A stretch of 64,000 nucleotides of DNA from Nonomuraea indica (GTDB lineage Bacteria; Actinomycetota; Actinomycetes; Streptosporangiales; Streptosporangiaceae). Shown piece by piece: positions 1 through 7,303 of this stretch. Within the stretch, counting starts at the first letter, position 1. The number at the start of each line of letters is the position of its first letter. The notes beneath the pieces are model-generated. The model was not told the origin of the DNA. It did not search any database and saw nothing but the letters and a program-made list of their open reading frames with translations. The translations under genes and the position numbers were made by a program. The stretch lies in the NCBI RefSeq assembly GCF_002850745.1, contig NZ_KZ559468.1, forward strand, positions 698,320 to 762,319. Direction: 5' to 3'.

Positions 1-1
1 C

Positions 2-850
2 CGCCGGCGGCTGCTGATCGGCGGCGCCACGGCGACCCTCGCGGCGGCGGCCGGCGGCCTGCTCTGGCAGTCGGCCACCCGGACGTCGGCCACCTCCACC
101 GGCCCCCGCTCCTCCGGAGCGCCCGTCACGGCGCGGCCCGCCACCGGGGCGCCCGGCACCGCGACGCCCGGCGCGAGCCGGACGCCGGAGGGCACGACGT
201 CACCTCCCGCCGCCGAGCGGCTGGCACTCATGTCGGCGATCCAGACCGCCCTCGCCGCGACGCCGATGGCCGACCTCGACTACGAGGGCGGCCTCGACCA
301 GAGCGAGTTCAACGCCGAGGCCACCGGCCGGCTCGCCTACGACGCGAGCACGCCGGCGGCCGATTCTGCCGTGAACTTCGAGCTGTCCATCAGCGCTCCC
401 CGCATCAGCGGCCGGCAGGGCGAGGTCACCGTGATCCAGCACGGCGAGGACCTCGGCTGCTACCAGCGGGGCAGGAAGGTCGGCGCGCAGGCGAGCGAGC
501 TCCTCGACCACGCCGGGCACATCGCCCTCATGGCGTCGGTGGCGACGCTCACCGAGCTCGTCGCGCTGACCCGGGTGCCGCGCCGCTCGCAGCGGACCTA
601 CAGCGGGTCGCTGCGGGCCACCGAGAGCCACCAGGCGATGCGCGACGAGCTCATGAAGATCGCGGGCGGGTGGACGGAGGAGGAGCTCGCCAGGACCACG
701 CTCGTCTGGAAGACGGAGCTCGACCCCGAGGACCGGCCGACGATGTTCCTGCTGAGCTGGAAGTACCCCATCGAGGGCACCGTGCTGACCTCGACCTGGC
801 AGACCCGCTACCGGGACTGGCGCGACGGCGCGATCTCCGCCCCCCGGTAG
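2..850 (+). CDS. Membrane-anchored protein, C-terminal part (possibly Ser/Thr kinase); 5' truncated
   Basis: The frame is open from the window edge, so the true start lies upstream. The visible 282 residues begin with three arginines and a hydrophobic, Gly/Ala-rich segment (about residues 4-23), which fits a single transmembrane helix with a cytoplasmic N-terminal side. A Pro/Thr/Ser/Ala-rich linker follows (about residues 25-70), then a soluble extracytoplasmic domain of about 200 residues ending in Ala-Pro-Arg. This order, and the Arg-Arg-Leu-Leu-Ile-Gly-Gly junction, is common in actinobacterial Ser/Thr kinases (PknB-like), where an N-terminal kinase domain precedes the helix. No kinase motif is inside the window, so the kinase call is inference. 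The outer domain loosely resembles LppX/LprG-like lipid-binding sensors. The stop is TAG, 12 bp before the end of the convergent neighbour. Confidence 0.6.
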   Translation, partial: RRRLLIGGATATLAAAAGGLLWQSATRTSATSTGPRSSGAPVTARPATGAPGTATPGASRTPEGTTSPPAAERLALMSAIQTALAATPMADLDYEGGLDQSEFNAEATGRLAYDASTPAADSAVNFELSISAPRISGRQGEVTVIQHGEDLGCYQRGRKVGAQASELLDHAGHIALMASVATLTELVALTRVPRRSQRTYSGSLRATESHQAMRDELMKIAGGWTEEELARTTLVWKTELDPEDRPTMFLLSWKYPIEGTVLTSTWQTRYRDWRDGAISAPR

Positions 851-862
851 CCGGTCGGCCCC

Positions 863-2254
863 TCAGTAGGCCCGCTGCGTCTGCACGTTGAACTCGTCCA
901 TCTCGACCTGCTTGGCGGGGTCCGTCAGCGGGTCGTCGATGGCGATGACGTCCAGGCCCTTCCGGATGTCGCTGGAGTAGATGTAGCCGTTGTAGTAGTA
1001 CGCCGACCAGGACCCGGCGATGCCCTCCCGCTCGAACGGCCCGCGCTCGAAGTAGCCGATCTCCTTCGGCGCCGACGAGTCGGTGAAGTCCCAGACCGAC
1101 ACGCCGCCCTGGTACCACGCCTGGACCATGACGTCCTTGCCCTCGACGGGGATCAGAGAGCCGTTGTGGGCGACGCAGTTCTCGCTCTGCTCCTGTTCGC
1201 GGGAGATCTTGAAGTAGCCGCGGCGCTCCAGCTTGCCGTCCACGATGTCGTAGATCGCGTTGGCGCCCTTGGTGGCGGGCGTCCGGGTGTCGCAGGTCGG
1301 CATCATGCCGCCGCCCAGCTCGTCGCCGAAGACCACCTTCGTGGCGTCGTTGTTGAACGTCGCCGAGTGCCAGATCTGGAAGTTCTCCTCGTCGCGGATC
1401 TGCTGCAGGACCTTGGGCTTGACCGGGTCGGTGATGTCGAGCAGCACGCCGTCCCCGAAGCAGGCGGCGGCGGCGAGGTTCTTCTCCGGGTAGGCGGTGA
1501 TGTCGTGGCAGCCGCCGGTGTTCTTCTGCCGGTCGGGGAAGATGTCCGGCTTGGCCACCAGCTTCGCGGACTCGGGGTCCTTCATCGGGATCTCGACGAC
1601 CTGGATGACCTGGTGCGGCGGCGGGCACGTCGCAGAGTCGGGCTCGGGACCGGGGGAGGAGGCGTACACGTACAGGGTGTCGCCCTTGGGCACCATGGTG
1701 TGGGTGTGCGAGCCGCAGTCGGTGCGCACCGCGGAGACGTACTTCGGGCTCTTCTTGTCGCTGATGTCGAAGATGCGCAGCCCTTCCCAGGCCCGCCGGT
1801 CGGAGGTCGAGGAGCACTTCTCGTCGCTGCGCGGCTCGTCGATCGACAGGATCAGCAGGTCGCCGTGGACCGAGACGTCGTTCTGCTGGGCTGGGCAGGA
1901 CACCTGGCTGACCGTCTTGGGCCGGGTCGGGTCGCTGATGTCGTAGATCGTGAATCCGCCGAAGTTGCCGACGAACGCGTAGTCGCCCTGGAAGGCCAGG
2001 TCGGTGTTCCAGTCGTCCTCGCCGTCGAGCGGGGCCGCCCGGGGCACGTTCGTGACGAGCTTGACGTTGTCGCTGGTCTTCACGTCCCCGGAGGCGGCGG
2101 GGCCCGCTGTGCCGCTCGCTGTGCCGCTCGCCGTGCCGCCGGGCGTCGCCGCGGCCCGAGGCGACGACGTCGCCGGTGAGCCGCCGCCTGAGCACGCGGA
2201 CACCAGCAGGAGCGCCGCGCACAACACCGCCCCCCGTACCTTGGCAGAGATCAC
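863..2254 (-). CDS. LVIVD repeat-containing lipoprotein
   Basis: 463 aa, GTG start with GAGAGG about 7 nt upstream. The N-terminus is a lipoprotein signal: basic residues, a hydrophobic stretch, then Leu-Val-Ser-Ala-Cys (Cys21). A Ser/Thr/Gly-rich spacer follows. The body contains repeated blade-like units of the type Phe-Val-Gly-Asn-Phe-Gly-Gly-Phe-Thr-Ile-Tyr-Asp-Ile-Ser-Asp-Pro, which is the LVIVD beta-propeller pattern. It is therefore probably a surface-anchored propeller; the ligand is unknown. It is divergent from a DUF305 gene with only 29 bp between the starts. This pairing is recurrent in actinomycetes and suggests a shared periplasmic role, possibly metal handling, which is inference. 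Confidence 0.8.
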   Translation of the reverse strand: MISAKVRGAVLCAALLLVSACSGGGSPATSSPRAAATPGGTASGTASGTAGPAASGDVKTSDNVKLVTNVPRAAPLDGEDDWNTDLAFQGDYAFVGNFGGFTIYDISDPTRPKTVSQVSCPAQQNDVSVHGDLLILSIDEPRSDEKCSSTSDRRAWEGLRIFDISDKKSPKYVSAVRTDCGSHTHTMVPKGDTLYVYASSPGPEPDSATCPPPHQVIQVVEIPMKDPESAKLVAKPDIFPDRQKNTGGCHDITAYPEKNLAAAACFGDGVLLDITDPVKPKVLQQIRDEENFQIWHSATFNNDATKVVFGDELGGGMMPTCDTRTPATKGANAIYDIVDGKLERRGYFKISREQEQSENCVAHNGSLIPVEGKDVMVQAWYQGGVSVWDFTDSSAPKEIGYFERGPFEREGIAGSWSAYYYNGYIYSSDIRKGLDVIAIDDPLTDPAKQVEMDEFNVQTQRAY

Positions 2255-2283
2255 GCGCGCACCTCTCTTCTCGTGGGCTCAGT

Positions 2284-2943
2284 ATGGAAGCTATGCCAGT
2301 ACGATCCCGGTCGTGCACGTTCTTTGTCACAGTTGTGGCGTCTTTCGTGCTGGCCGGTTGTGCCCAGAAGGCCGAGGTGCCGTCGCCGGTCTCGGGTGAC
2401 AATCCGGTGATCGTCCCCGACGGGCCCGGCGCCCCGGCACGTACGGCGACGCCCGGGGAGCGCATCGGGCGGCCGTCACCCGAGCCGGCGGCGGCCGACG
2501 TCCGCTTCGCCGAGGGCATGATCCCGCACCACCGCCAGGCCCTGGAGATGACCGGACTGGTCGCCGGGCGGACGACCTCGCCGGTGATCAGGAGGTTCGC
2601 CGAGCAGATCGCGGTGGCGCAGCGGCCCGAGATCACAATGATGTCGTCGTGGCTGTCGGCCGTGGGGCGCGCGGCGCCCGGCGGCCACGAGCACGGCCCC
2701 GGCGGCTACGGGATGGCCACGCCGGAGGAGATGAACACGTTGCGCGCGGCGCGCGACGTGGCGTTCGACCGGCGCTTCCTCACCCTCATGATCAGGCATC
2801 ACGAGGGCGCGCTGAAGATGGCCCAGGAGCAGCTCGCCGCCGGCCGGGACGAGTCCATGCGCCGCATGGCGCGCGACGTCTACGCCGGGCAGAGCATCGA
2901 GATCGCCCGGATGCGCCGGGCGCTGGAGAGGATCCCGGGCTGA
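2284..2943 (+). CDS. DUF305 domain lipoprotein
   Basis: 219 aa from the ATG at 2284; an in-frame ATG at 2293 is equally possible, and no clear Shine-Dalgarno is present, so the message may be leaderless. The signal peptide ends in a lipobox, Leu-Ala-Gly-Cys. The mature part holds the two hallmark DUF305 motifs, Met-Ile-Pro-His-His-Arg-Gln-Ala-Leu-Glu-Met and Met-Ile-Arg-His-His-Glu-Gly-Ala-Leu-Lys-Met. They form a ferritin-like four-helix bundle with a His-rich face, thought to bind metal. It sits divergently beside the LVIVD lipoprotein, so the two surface proteins probably share a bidirectional promoter lying partly inside the coding sequences. Confidence 0.85.
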   Translation: MEAMPVRSRSCTFFVTVVASFVLAGCAQKAEVPSPVSGDNPVIVPDGPGAPARTATPGERIGRPSPEPAAADVRFAEGMIPHHRQALEMTGLVAGRTTSPVIRRFAEQIAVAQRPEITMMSSWLSAVGRAAPGGHEHGPGGYGMATPEEMNTLRAARDVAFDRRFLTLMIRHHEGALKMAQEQLAAGRDESMRRMARDVYAGQSIEIARMRRALERIPG

Positions 2944-2968
2944 CGGGAGCCGGAGGACCGAGCGGCCG

Positions 2969-3025
2969 CGGCCGTCAGGAGGGCCACAGCATGACGGCCA
3001 CGGCCGTCAGGAGGGCCAGAGCATG
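2969..3025. repeat. 25-bp direct duplication covering the 3' end of ssgB
   Basis: A 25-bp unit occurs at 2969-2993 and again at 3001-3025 with one mismatch (C/G). The second copy encodes the last residues and stop of SsgB on the minus strand. The first copy is a spare end just downstream. It looks like a recent slippage or duplication event with no effect on the protein. Confidence 0.9.
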
Positions 3026-3423
3026 TTGGTCAGCTCGGCGTCGAGGTCCATGAAGTCGGTCTCCCGCCCGGCGGGCACCTTCTCGTACGTCCGGTGGAGG
3101 AACTCGGTGAGCGGGGCCAGCGGCACCTCGAACAGCGCCTGACCGAACGGGGACGTCAGGCTGATGTGCAGTGTGCGCTCGCCGTCGGCGCGCGCCGGCC
3201 ATACCTGGACGTCGCCGTCGCCGACGCGCCGCACGATGCCCACGGTCAGGAGCTCGCGGGCGAAGATCCACTCGACCGGCTCGTCGTTCCCCACGTGGAA
3301 GGCCATGCGGATGGCGTACGGGTCGTCGGCCGTGTAGCTCAGTCCGGCGAGCAGGGGGACGGTCGTTCGGTCGGGGACCACAAGCCGAAGGCCAAGCTCG
3401 GCGGAGACGGTGGTGCTGTTCAT
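3007..3423 (-). CDS. ssgB: SsgB-type sporulation/cell-division regulator
   Basis: 138 aa starting Met-Asn-Ser-Thr-Thr-Val-Ser-Ala-Glu-Leu, the typical SsgA-like N-terminus; longer in-frame starts upstream were rejected because homology begins here. The sequence follows Streptomyces SsgB closely: Leu-Arg-Leu-Val-Val near the start, Ala-Asp-Asp-Pro-Tyr-Ala-Ile, Glu-Trp-Ile-Phe-Ala-Arg-Glu-Leu-Leu, Gly-Asp-Gly-Asp-Val-Gln-Val-Trp-Pro, and an acidic C-terminus ending Leu-Thr-Asn-Met-Leu-Trp-Pro-Ser. In Streptomyces SsgB is membrane-associated through SsgA and recruits FtsZ to sporulation septa. Length matches the family (about 137 aa). An A-rich stretch with AAGG lies about 10 nt upstream as a possible ribosome site. 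SsgB against another SsgA-like paralogue cannot be settled with certainty here. Confidence 0.85.
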   Translation of the reverse strand: MNSTTVSAELGLRLVVPDRTTVPLLAGLSYTADDPYAIRMAFHVGNDEPVEWIFARELLTVGIVRRVGDGDVQVWPARADGERTLHISLTSPFGQALFEVPLAPLTEFLHRTYEKVPAGRETDFMDLDAELTNMLWPS

Positions 3424-3855
3424 CGTCAGCCAAACCTTTTTTGTCGTAGGTCCCCTCTTCGGGGCTTTCGCTGCTCGGTGCGGGCTTCGTCCTGAGCTAT
3501 GACGCGGAACGAAGAAACCTGTAGGAAAGATTCCGCCCTCGGGGCCTTCTGTAACACACATCACAGCTGGACATTCGGGCATCTATCTGGTCAAACGGGG
3601 ATCAATTGGGTCGTATTTGCGAGGGTTTTGCGTGCTCCGGAACCGATCCCGGGGGAGGCCGCCATGAACGTTTCTGGAGAAAGGATCACGATCGGCCCCT
3701 TCCGGAACACGACGATGGTATGCCACCGACCCGTCATGCCGACGGGCAACCACATCCATTCCCCCGAATCCTTCCTCCGACGCCGCTCGCTTCGCCAGTA
3801 GGTGCCAGAGTGCGGTATGGTTTTCCCGTCGGCGCCGCAAGGGGCCGCACAGGGC
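3424..3855. other. Intergenic region between ssgB and tRNA-Val
   Basis: 432 bp, noticeably more AT-rich than its surroundings (about 3500-3640), fitting the ssgB promoter region. A TATGGT hexamer at 3816-3821 lies about 35 bp before the tRNA and could be its -10 box; no good -35 is visible. A possible small reading frame (3664-3801) is listed separately. Confidence 0.5.
3664..3801 (+). CDS. Possible 45-aa small protein
   Basis: An ATG at 3664 is preceded by GGGGGAGG at good spacing (about 5 nt). It opens a 45-residue frame rich in basic and polar residues, beginning Met-Asn-Val-Ser-Gly-Glu-Arg. No family is recognised and no membrane segment is present. The ribosome site is the main support. 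Codon use is not strongly biased to G/C at third positions, so it may be chance within the ssgB upstream region. Confidence 0.25.
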   Translation: MNVSGERITIGPFRNTTMVCHRPVMPTGNHIHSPESFLRRRSLRQ

Positions 3856-3930
3856 GGGCGATTAGCTCAGCGGGAGAGCGCTTCGTTCACACCGAAGAGG
3901 TCACTGGTTCGATCCCAGTATCGCCCACCA
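3856..3930 (+). tRNA. tRNA-Val (CAC anticodon)
   Basis: The acceptor arm GGGCGAT (3856-3862) pairs perfectly with ATCGCCC (3920-3926), followed by discriminator A and an encoded CCA. The D arm contains TAGCTCAGC-GGGAGAGC. The anticodon stem CTTCG/CGAAG encloses the loop TTCACAC, giving anticodon CAC, which reads GUG valine codons. The T arm has the standard GGTTCGATCCC loop region. GTG is a heavily used Val codon in this GC-rich DNA. Confidence 0.97.
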
Positions 3931-3942
3931 GAGTATGCAGGT

Positions 3943-3979
3943 CACGAAGGGCTCCGGAGCTGATCCGGGGCCCTTCGTG
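3943..3979 (+). terminator. Hairpin after tRNA-Val
   Basis: CACGAAGGGC (3943-3952) pairs with GCCCTTCGTG (3970-3979), with a second inner CCGGA/TCCGG stem. No U-tract follows, as is common for actinomycete terminators. It lies 12 bp after the tRNA and probably also bounds the convergent LacI gene. Confidence 0.75.
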
Positions 3980-4053
3980 CATGTCCGGGCCCCGACGGTG
4001 CGAGCGCGAGCAGAGCCGCGGGCGGGTGCGGTCCACGGTGCGGCGCAGCCTCG

Positions 4054-5070
4054 TCAGGGGCGGGCGGTGGAGGCTCGGGCGACCAGCGTGGGGGCCAGGC
4101 GCTCGGACTCGACAGCCTCTCCCGCGAGGAGCCGGGTCAGTGACATGAGGGCCCTGCGTCCCATCTCGCGGGTGGGCACGGTGACGCTCGTCAGCGGGAT
4201 CGGCAGCTCCGCGGCCAGGGGCGTGTCGTTGTATCCCATGATCGACAGGTCGGTGCCCACCGTCAGGCCATGGTCGCGTGCGGCGCCCATGGCGCCGATG
4301 GCCGCGAAGTCGTTCACCGCGAAGATGGCCGTCGGCCGGTCCGGCCTCGACAGGAGCTTCTCGGCGGCGGCGCGCCCGCCGGCCGTGTCGAACGGCGAGT
4401 GCAGCACCAGCGGCGCCGCGAGGCCGCGGTCGCGGTAGTAGCCGACGAACCCGGCGGTGCGGTCGGTCCCGGTGCTGGCGTACGGCTCCCCGGCGATGAC
4501 CGCGACGTCGACGTGCCCCAGTCCGTGCAGGTGCTCGGCGGCCAGCCGCCCGCCGGTCACGTCGTCGGCCGTCACCGAGGGATGGTCGCCGGCGCGCCGG
4601 TTGACCAGGACGAACTTCCCGCCGTCCGCGGCCAGCTCGTCGAGGAAGCCGCTGTCGAGGCTGGCGTCACCGAAGATCAGCCCGTCGACCCGCCTGGCGA
4701 GCATCATCCTGGTGCGCAGTCGCCGCGTCTGCTCGTCGTCGCGGCTGTTGGCGGTGATGGTGGTGAGGCCGAGCTCGCCCGCGGCCTCGTCGATGCCCTC
4801 GTAGATCATCGCCAGCACGAGGTCGGACAACCGCGGCACGAGAACGCCCACGAGCCTGCTTCGCCCGGTCCGCAGCCCGCTCCCGTGGGGATCGGGCTGG
4901 TACCCCAGCTCCTCCGCAAGGCGGCGGATGCGCGCGGCGGTGTCACCGGACGCAGCCCGCACGCCGTCGCCGGTGCGCCCGTTGAGGACCCTGGACACCG
5001 TCGAGACATGCAGGCCGAGCTGGTCGGCGATGGACCGCAGGGTCACCTGGTGCGCCTTGGGCTGCGCCAC
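4054..5070 (-). CDS. LacI-family transcriptional regulator
   Basis: 338 aa. The N-terminal helix-turn-helix is clear at about residues 9-32 (Val-Thr-Leu-Arg-Ser-Ile-Ala-Asp-Gln-Leu-Gly-Leu, then Val-Ser-Thr-Val-Ser-Arg-Val-Leu-Asn-Gly-Arg), followed by the hinge helix and a periplasmic-binding-protein-like effector domain to the C-terminus (for example Gly-Tyr-Asn-Asp-Thr-Pro-Leu-Ala). Start is ATG, with the homology beginning within 10 residues. It is divergent from the nitrilase operon, and two perfect 10-bp palindromes lie just upstream of that operon, so it most likely represses it. The effector is unknown; by operon content it may be an amide, nitrile or related breakdown product, which is inference. 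Confidence 0.93.
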   Translation of the reverse strand: MAQPKAHQVTLRSIADQLGLHVSTVSRVLNGRTGDGVRAASGDTAARIRRLAEELGYQPDPHGSGLRTGRSRLVGVLVPRLSDLVLAMIYEGIDEAAGELGLTTITANSRDDEQTRRLRTRMMLARRVDGLIFGDASLDSGFLDELAADGGKFVLVNRRAGDHPSVTADDVTGGRLAAEHLHGLGHVDVAVIAGEPYASTGTDRTAGFVGYYRDRGLAAPLVLHSPFDTAGGRAAAEKLLSRPDRPTAIFAVNDFAAIGAMGAARDHGLTVGTDLSIMGYNDTPLAAELPIPLTSVTVPTREMGRRALMSLTRLLAGEAVESERLAPTLVARASTARP

Positions 5071-5117
5071 GAACGCCTCGCTTTCCGCGGATGGGCCGGC
5101 TCCTACGGTACGACCTC

Positions 5118-5149
5118 TTGACGTCGTCCCGATACGGCGTCCATGCTAT
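5118..5149 (+). promoter_or_regulatory. Probable promoter of the nitrilase operon
   Basis: TTGACG at 5118-5123 is a near-consensus -35. CATGCT (5142-5147, 18-bp spacer) is the likely -10, with the overlapping TGCTAT (5144-5149) as an alternative. The twin LacI operators begin within about 5 bp downstream, where a bound repressor would block initiation. Hexamers were read by eye only. Confidence 0.5.
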
Positions 5150-5151
5150 CC

Positions 5152-5174
5152 CAAACGTTTGGCCCAAACGTTTG
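5152..5174. promoter_or_regulatory. Twin LacI-type operators
   Basis: Two perfect copies of the palindrome CAAACGTTTG occur at 5152-5161 and 5165-5174, their centres 13 bp apart. A central CG in an A/T-flanked 10-mer is the usual LacI/GalR-family half-site design. They lie between the probable promoter and the AAGGAG ribosome site (5183-5188) of the nitrilase gene, and 82 bp from the divergent LacI start. Confidence 0.85.
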
Positions 5175-5194
5175 CGCAACACAAGGAGCGTGAC

Positions 5195-6094
5195 ATGACC
5201 GACGCAGAGAACCATCCGGTCAGCCCGGCACGGGTCGCGGTGATCCAGTTCGACCCCCAGGTCGGCCTGGACAACCGCGCCGCCAACACCGATCGGGCGC
5301 TCGCGCTCGCCGAACGCGCGGCCGACGACGGCGCGACGCTGATCGTCCTGCCTGAACTGTCGGCCACGGGCTACAGCTTCCGCGACCGCGCCGAGGCGTA
5401 CGCGCACGCCGAGGAGGTCCCGGACGGGGCGACGGTGCGCACCTGGGAGTCCTTCGCCCGCGAGCGCGGCGTGCACGTCGTCACCGGCCTGGCCGAGCGT
5501 GAGGGCGTCCGCCTCTTCGACACCGCCGTCCTCGTCGGCCCCGACGGGTACGTGGGCCGCTACCGCAAGACCCACCTGTGGAACCGGGAGAAGCTCTGGT
5601 TCACCCCTGGCGACCTCGGCTTCCCGGTCTTCGACACCCCGATCGGCCGCATCGGCCTGCTCATCTGCTGGGACATCTGGTTCCCCGAGGTGCCGAGGCT
5701 CCTGGCCCAGCAGGGCGCGGACATCATCTGCAGCGTCAACAACTGGGTGTGGACCCCTCCGCCGATCTTCGACGAGACCGGCAGGTGCATGGCCTCGTAC
5801 CTGACCATGACCGCCGCCCACGTCAACAACGTGTTCATCGCCGCCGCCAACCGCGTCGGCACGGACCGGGGCGCCCGTTTCCTCGGTTGCTCGCTCATCG
5901 CCGGGACCAACGGCTGGCCCATCGGCCGGGTGGCGGGCGCGGAGGAGGAGACCATCCTGACGGCCGACATCGACGTCGTCTCCGCGCGCAGCGCACCGAT
6001 ATGGAACCAGCTCAACGACCTGATCCGCGACCGGCGCACCGACCTGTACGACCCGTTGCTCGGCTACGGGCTGGGCCACGTGGCGCCGCGCTGA
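5195..6094 (+). CDS. Carbon-nitrogen hydrolase (nitrilase superfamily)
   Basis: 299 aa; the ATG at 5195 is preceded by AAGGAG at 7-nt spacing. The nitrilase catalytic triad is visible: Glu54 (Leu-Pro-Glu-Leu-Ser), Lys125 (Tyr-Arg-Lys-Thr-His) and Cys158 (Leu-Ile-Cys-Trp-Asp). The family hydrolyses nitriles or amides to acids plus ammonia through a cysteine thioester. Length and the conserved Arg-Asn/Gly-rich C-terminal strand region fit the superfamily. Nitrilase proper, aliphatic amidase and N-carbamoyl amidase cannot be told apart here. First gene of a LacI-controlled operon. Its TGA overlaps the next ATG (TGATG), implying coupled translation. Confidence 0.9.
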   Translation: MTDAENHPVSPARVAVIQFDPQVGLDNRAANTDRALALAERAADDGATLIVLPELSATGYSFRDRAEAYAHAEEVPDGATVRTWESFARERGVHVVTGLAEREGVRLFDTAVLVGPDGYVGRYRKTHLWNREKLWFTPGDLGFPVFDTPIGRIGLLICWDIWFPEVPRLLAQQGADIICSVNNWVWTPPPIFDETGRCMASYLTMTAAHVNNVFIAAANRVGTDRGARFLGCSLIAGTNGWPIGRVAGAEEETILTADIDVVSARSAPIWNQLNDLIRDRRTDLYDPLLGYGLGHVAPR

Positions 6095-7275
6095 TGACGA
6101 CCGTCAACGCACCGGCCCGCACCGGCGTGCGACGCCTTGTCGCCGCGGTCCTGGTCGTCACCCTGACCGCGCTTCTGGCGATGTGGCTGACGGCCATCCG
6201 TCCCACGCTGCCGGCGATCGTGCCCGGCTACGCCTCCTGGGGCCTGGGGTATACGGACCCGACCTGGTACGCGTACTGGATCATCGGCGACACCACCGAG
6301 GCCACGCTGGCCAAGTCCGCGCTCGGCGGGCTGCTGATGATCGCGGGGGCCTGGCTGGCGCACACCGCCCGCCGCCGCGGGAAGCGCTGGCAGGGCTTCG
6401 CCCTGGCGTGCGGCACCGGCGTGCTGTGGCCGTGGGTGCTGGCCGCCGCGGGACTGGGAGTCCTGGCGAGCAACCTGCTGTGGGGCTGGACGCTCGACGG
6501 CTGGCAGCCCACGTTCGCCCCGATGGTGTCGGTCCCGCCCGCTCTCGTGATCCTGTACGGCCCCGGCTGGCGCGTGGCGGCGACCGGCGCGGCGCTCGGC
6601 GCGGCGCTCATCACGCCGCTCGCCCTGGTGCTCGTCAACCTGGTGTGCACGCCCCTCGGCATGTCGCCCGTGGTCGGCAGCACGCTGGCCATGTCCGTCG
6701 GCGGGTTCGGGGCCTTCCTGCTCTGCCGGAGGCTGCCCTGGATGCCGCCGCTGCGTACGTCACCCCCGGCGTCGCCGGAGGCGGCGCCCGTCCGGTACGG
6801 AGCGTCCTGGGTGCCGCGCCGCATCCTGGCCGATTTCACCGAGGCGCACTTCTTCGGCAACGAGTGGGCGGGAGCGGCGCTGCTGTTGGGGTGCGTCCTG
6901 CACTACCTGCTCAACCCGGCCGCACCGGCCTACGGCACCGGCCTGCTCCCGCACCTGATCGCGGCGCAGGTCCTGACGGCGGCCTGCGGGCTGCTGCTGT
7001 GGAGCGGGCGGTGGGAAGCCGGCGGCTGGTACCCCACCTTCGTCCCCATCGTGTCCGTGACGCCGGCCACGGTGCTGGCCTTCGGCGGCACCCTGCACTC
7101 GATCGTGGCCGGAGCCGTGCTGGGCGCCGCCGTGGCCCCTCCACTCGCCGCGGCGCTCGCCCGGCGGTTGCCGAACGACGTCCATCCCATGGTCGCCTAC
7201 ACGGCCTCCATGGCCGTGTGCACCGCGACCCTCATCCCCGTCCTCGACCTGCTTCCCGGCTTCCACCGGGCCTGA
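6094..7275 (+). CDS. Polytopic membrane protein with internal duplication
   Basis: 393 aa, roughly 9-10 hydrophobic segments, no recognised family. The two halves repeat the same motif: Gly-Trp-Gln-Pro-Thr-Phe-Ala-Pro-Met-Val-Ser-Val-Pro-Pro-Ala in the first half and Gly-Trp-Tyr-Pro-Thr-Phe-Val-Pro-Ile-Val-Ser-Val-Thr-Pro-Ala in the second. Each is followed by a Gly/Ala-rich helix with a Leu-Gly-Ala-Ala signature. Such duplicated, pseudo-symmetric membrane proteins are usually transporters. Its place between a nitrilase and an amidase gene, overlapping the former by one base, suggests it imports their substrate. That role is inferred from context only. Confidence 0.75.
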   Translation: MTTVNAPARTGVRRLVAAVLVVTLTALLAMWLTAIRPTLPAIVPGYASWGLGYTDPTWYAYWIIGDTTEATLAKSALGGLLMIAGAWLAHTARRRGKRWQGFALACGTGVLWPWVLAAAGLGVLASNLLWGWTLDGWQPTFAPMVSVPPALVILYGPGWRVAATGAALGAALITPLALVLVNLVCTPLGMSPVVGSTLAMSVGGFGAFLLCRRLPWMPPLRTSPPASPEAAPVRYGASWVPRRILADFTEAHFFGNEWAGAALLLGCVLHYLLNPAAPAYGTGLLPHLIAAQVLTAACGLLLWSGRWEAGGWYPTFVPIVSVTPATVLAFGGTLHSIVAGAVLGAAVAPPLAAALARRLPNDVHPMVAYTASMAVCTATLIPVLDLLPGFHRA

Positions 7276-7303
7276 CCAGCCGACCATGACAAGAAGGGAA
7301 CTC

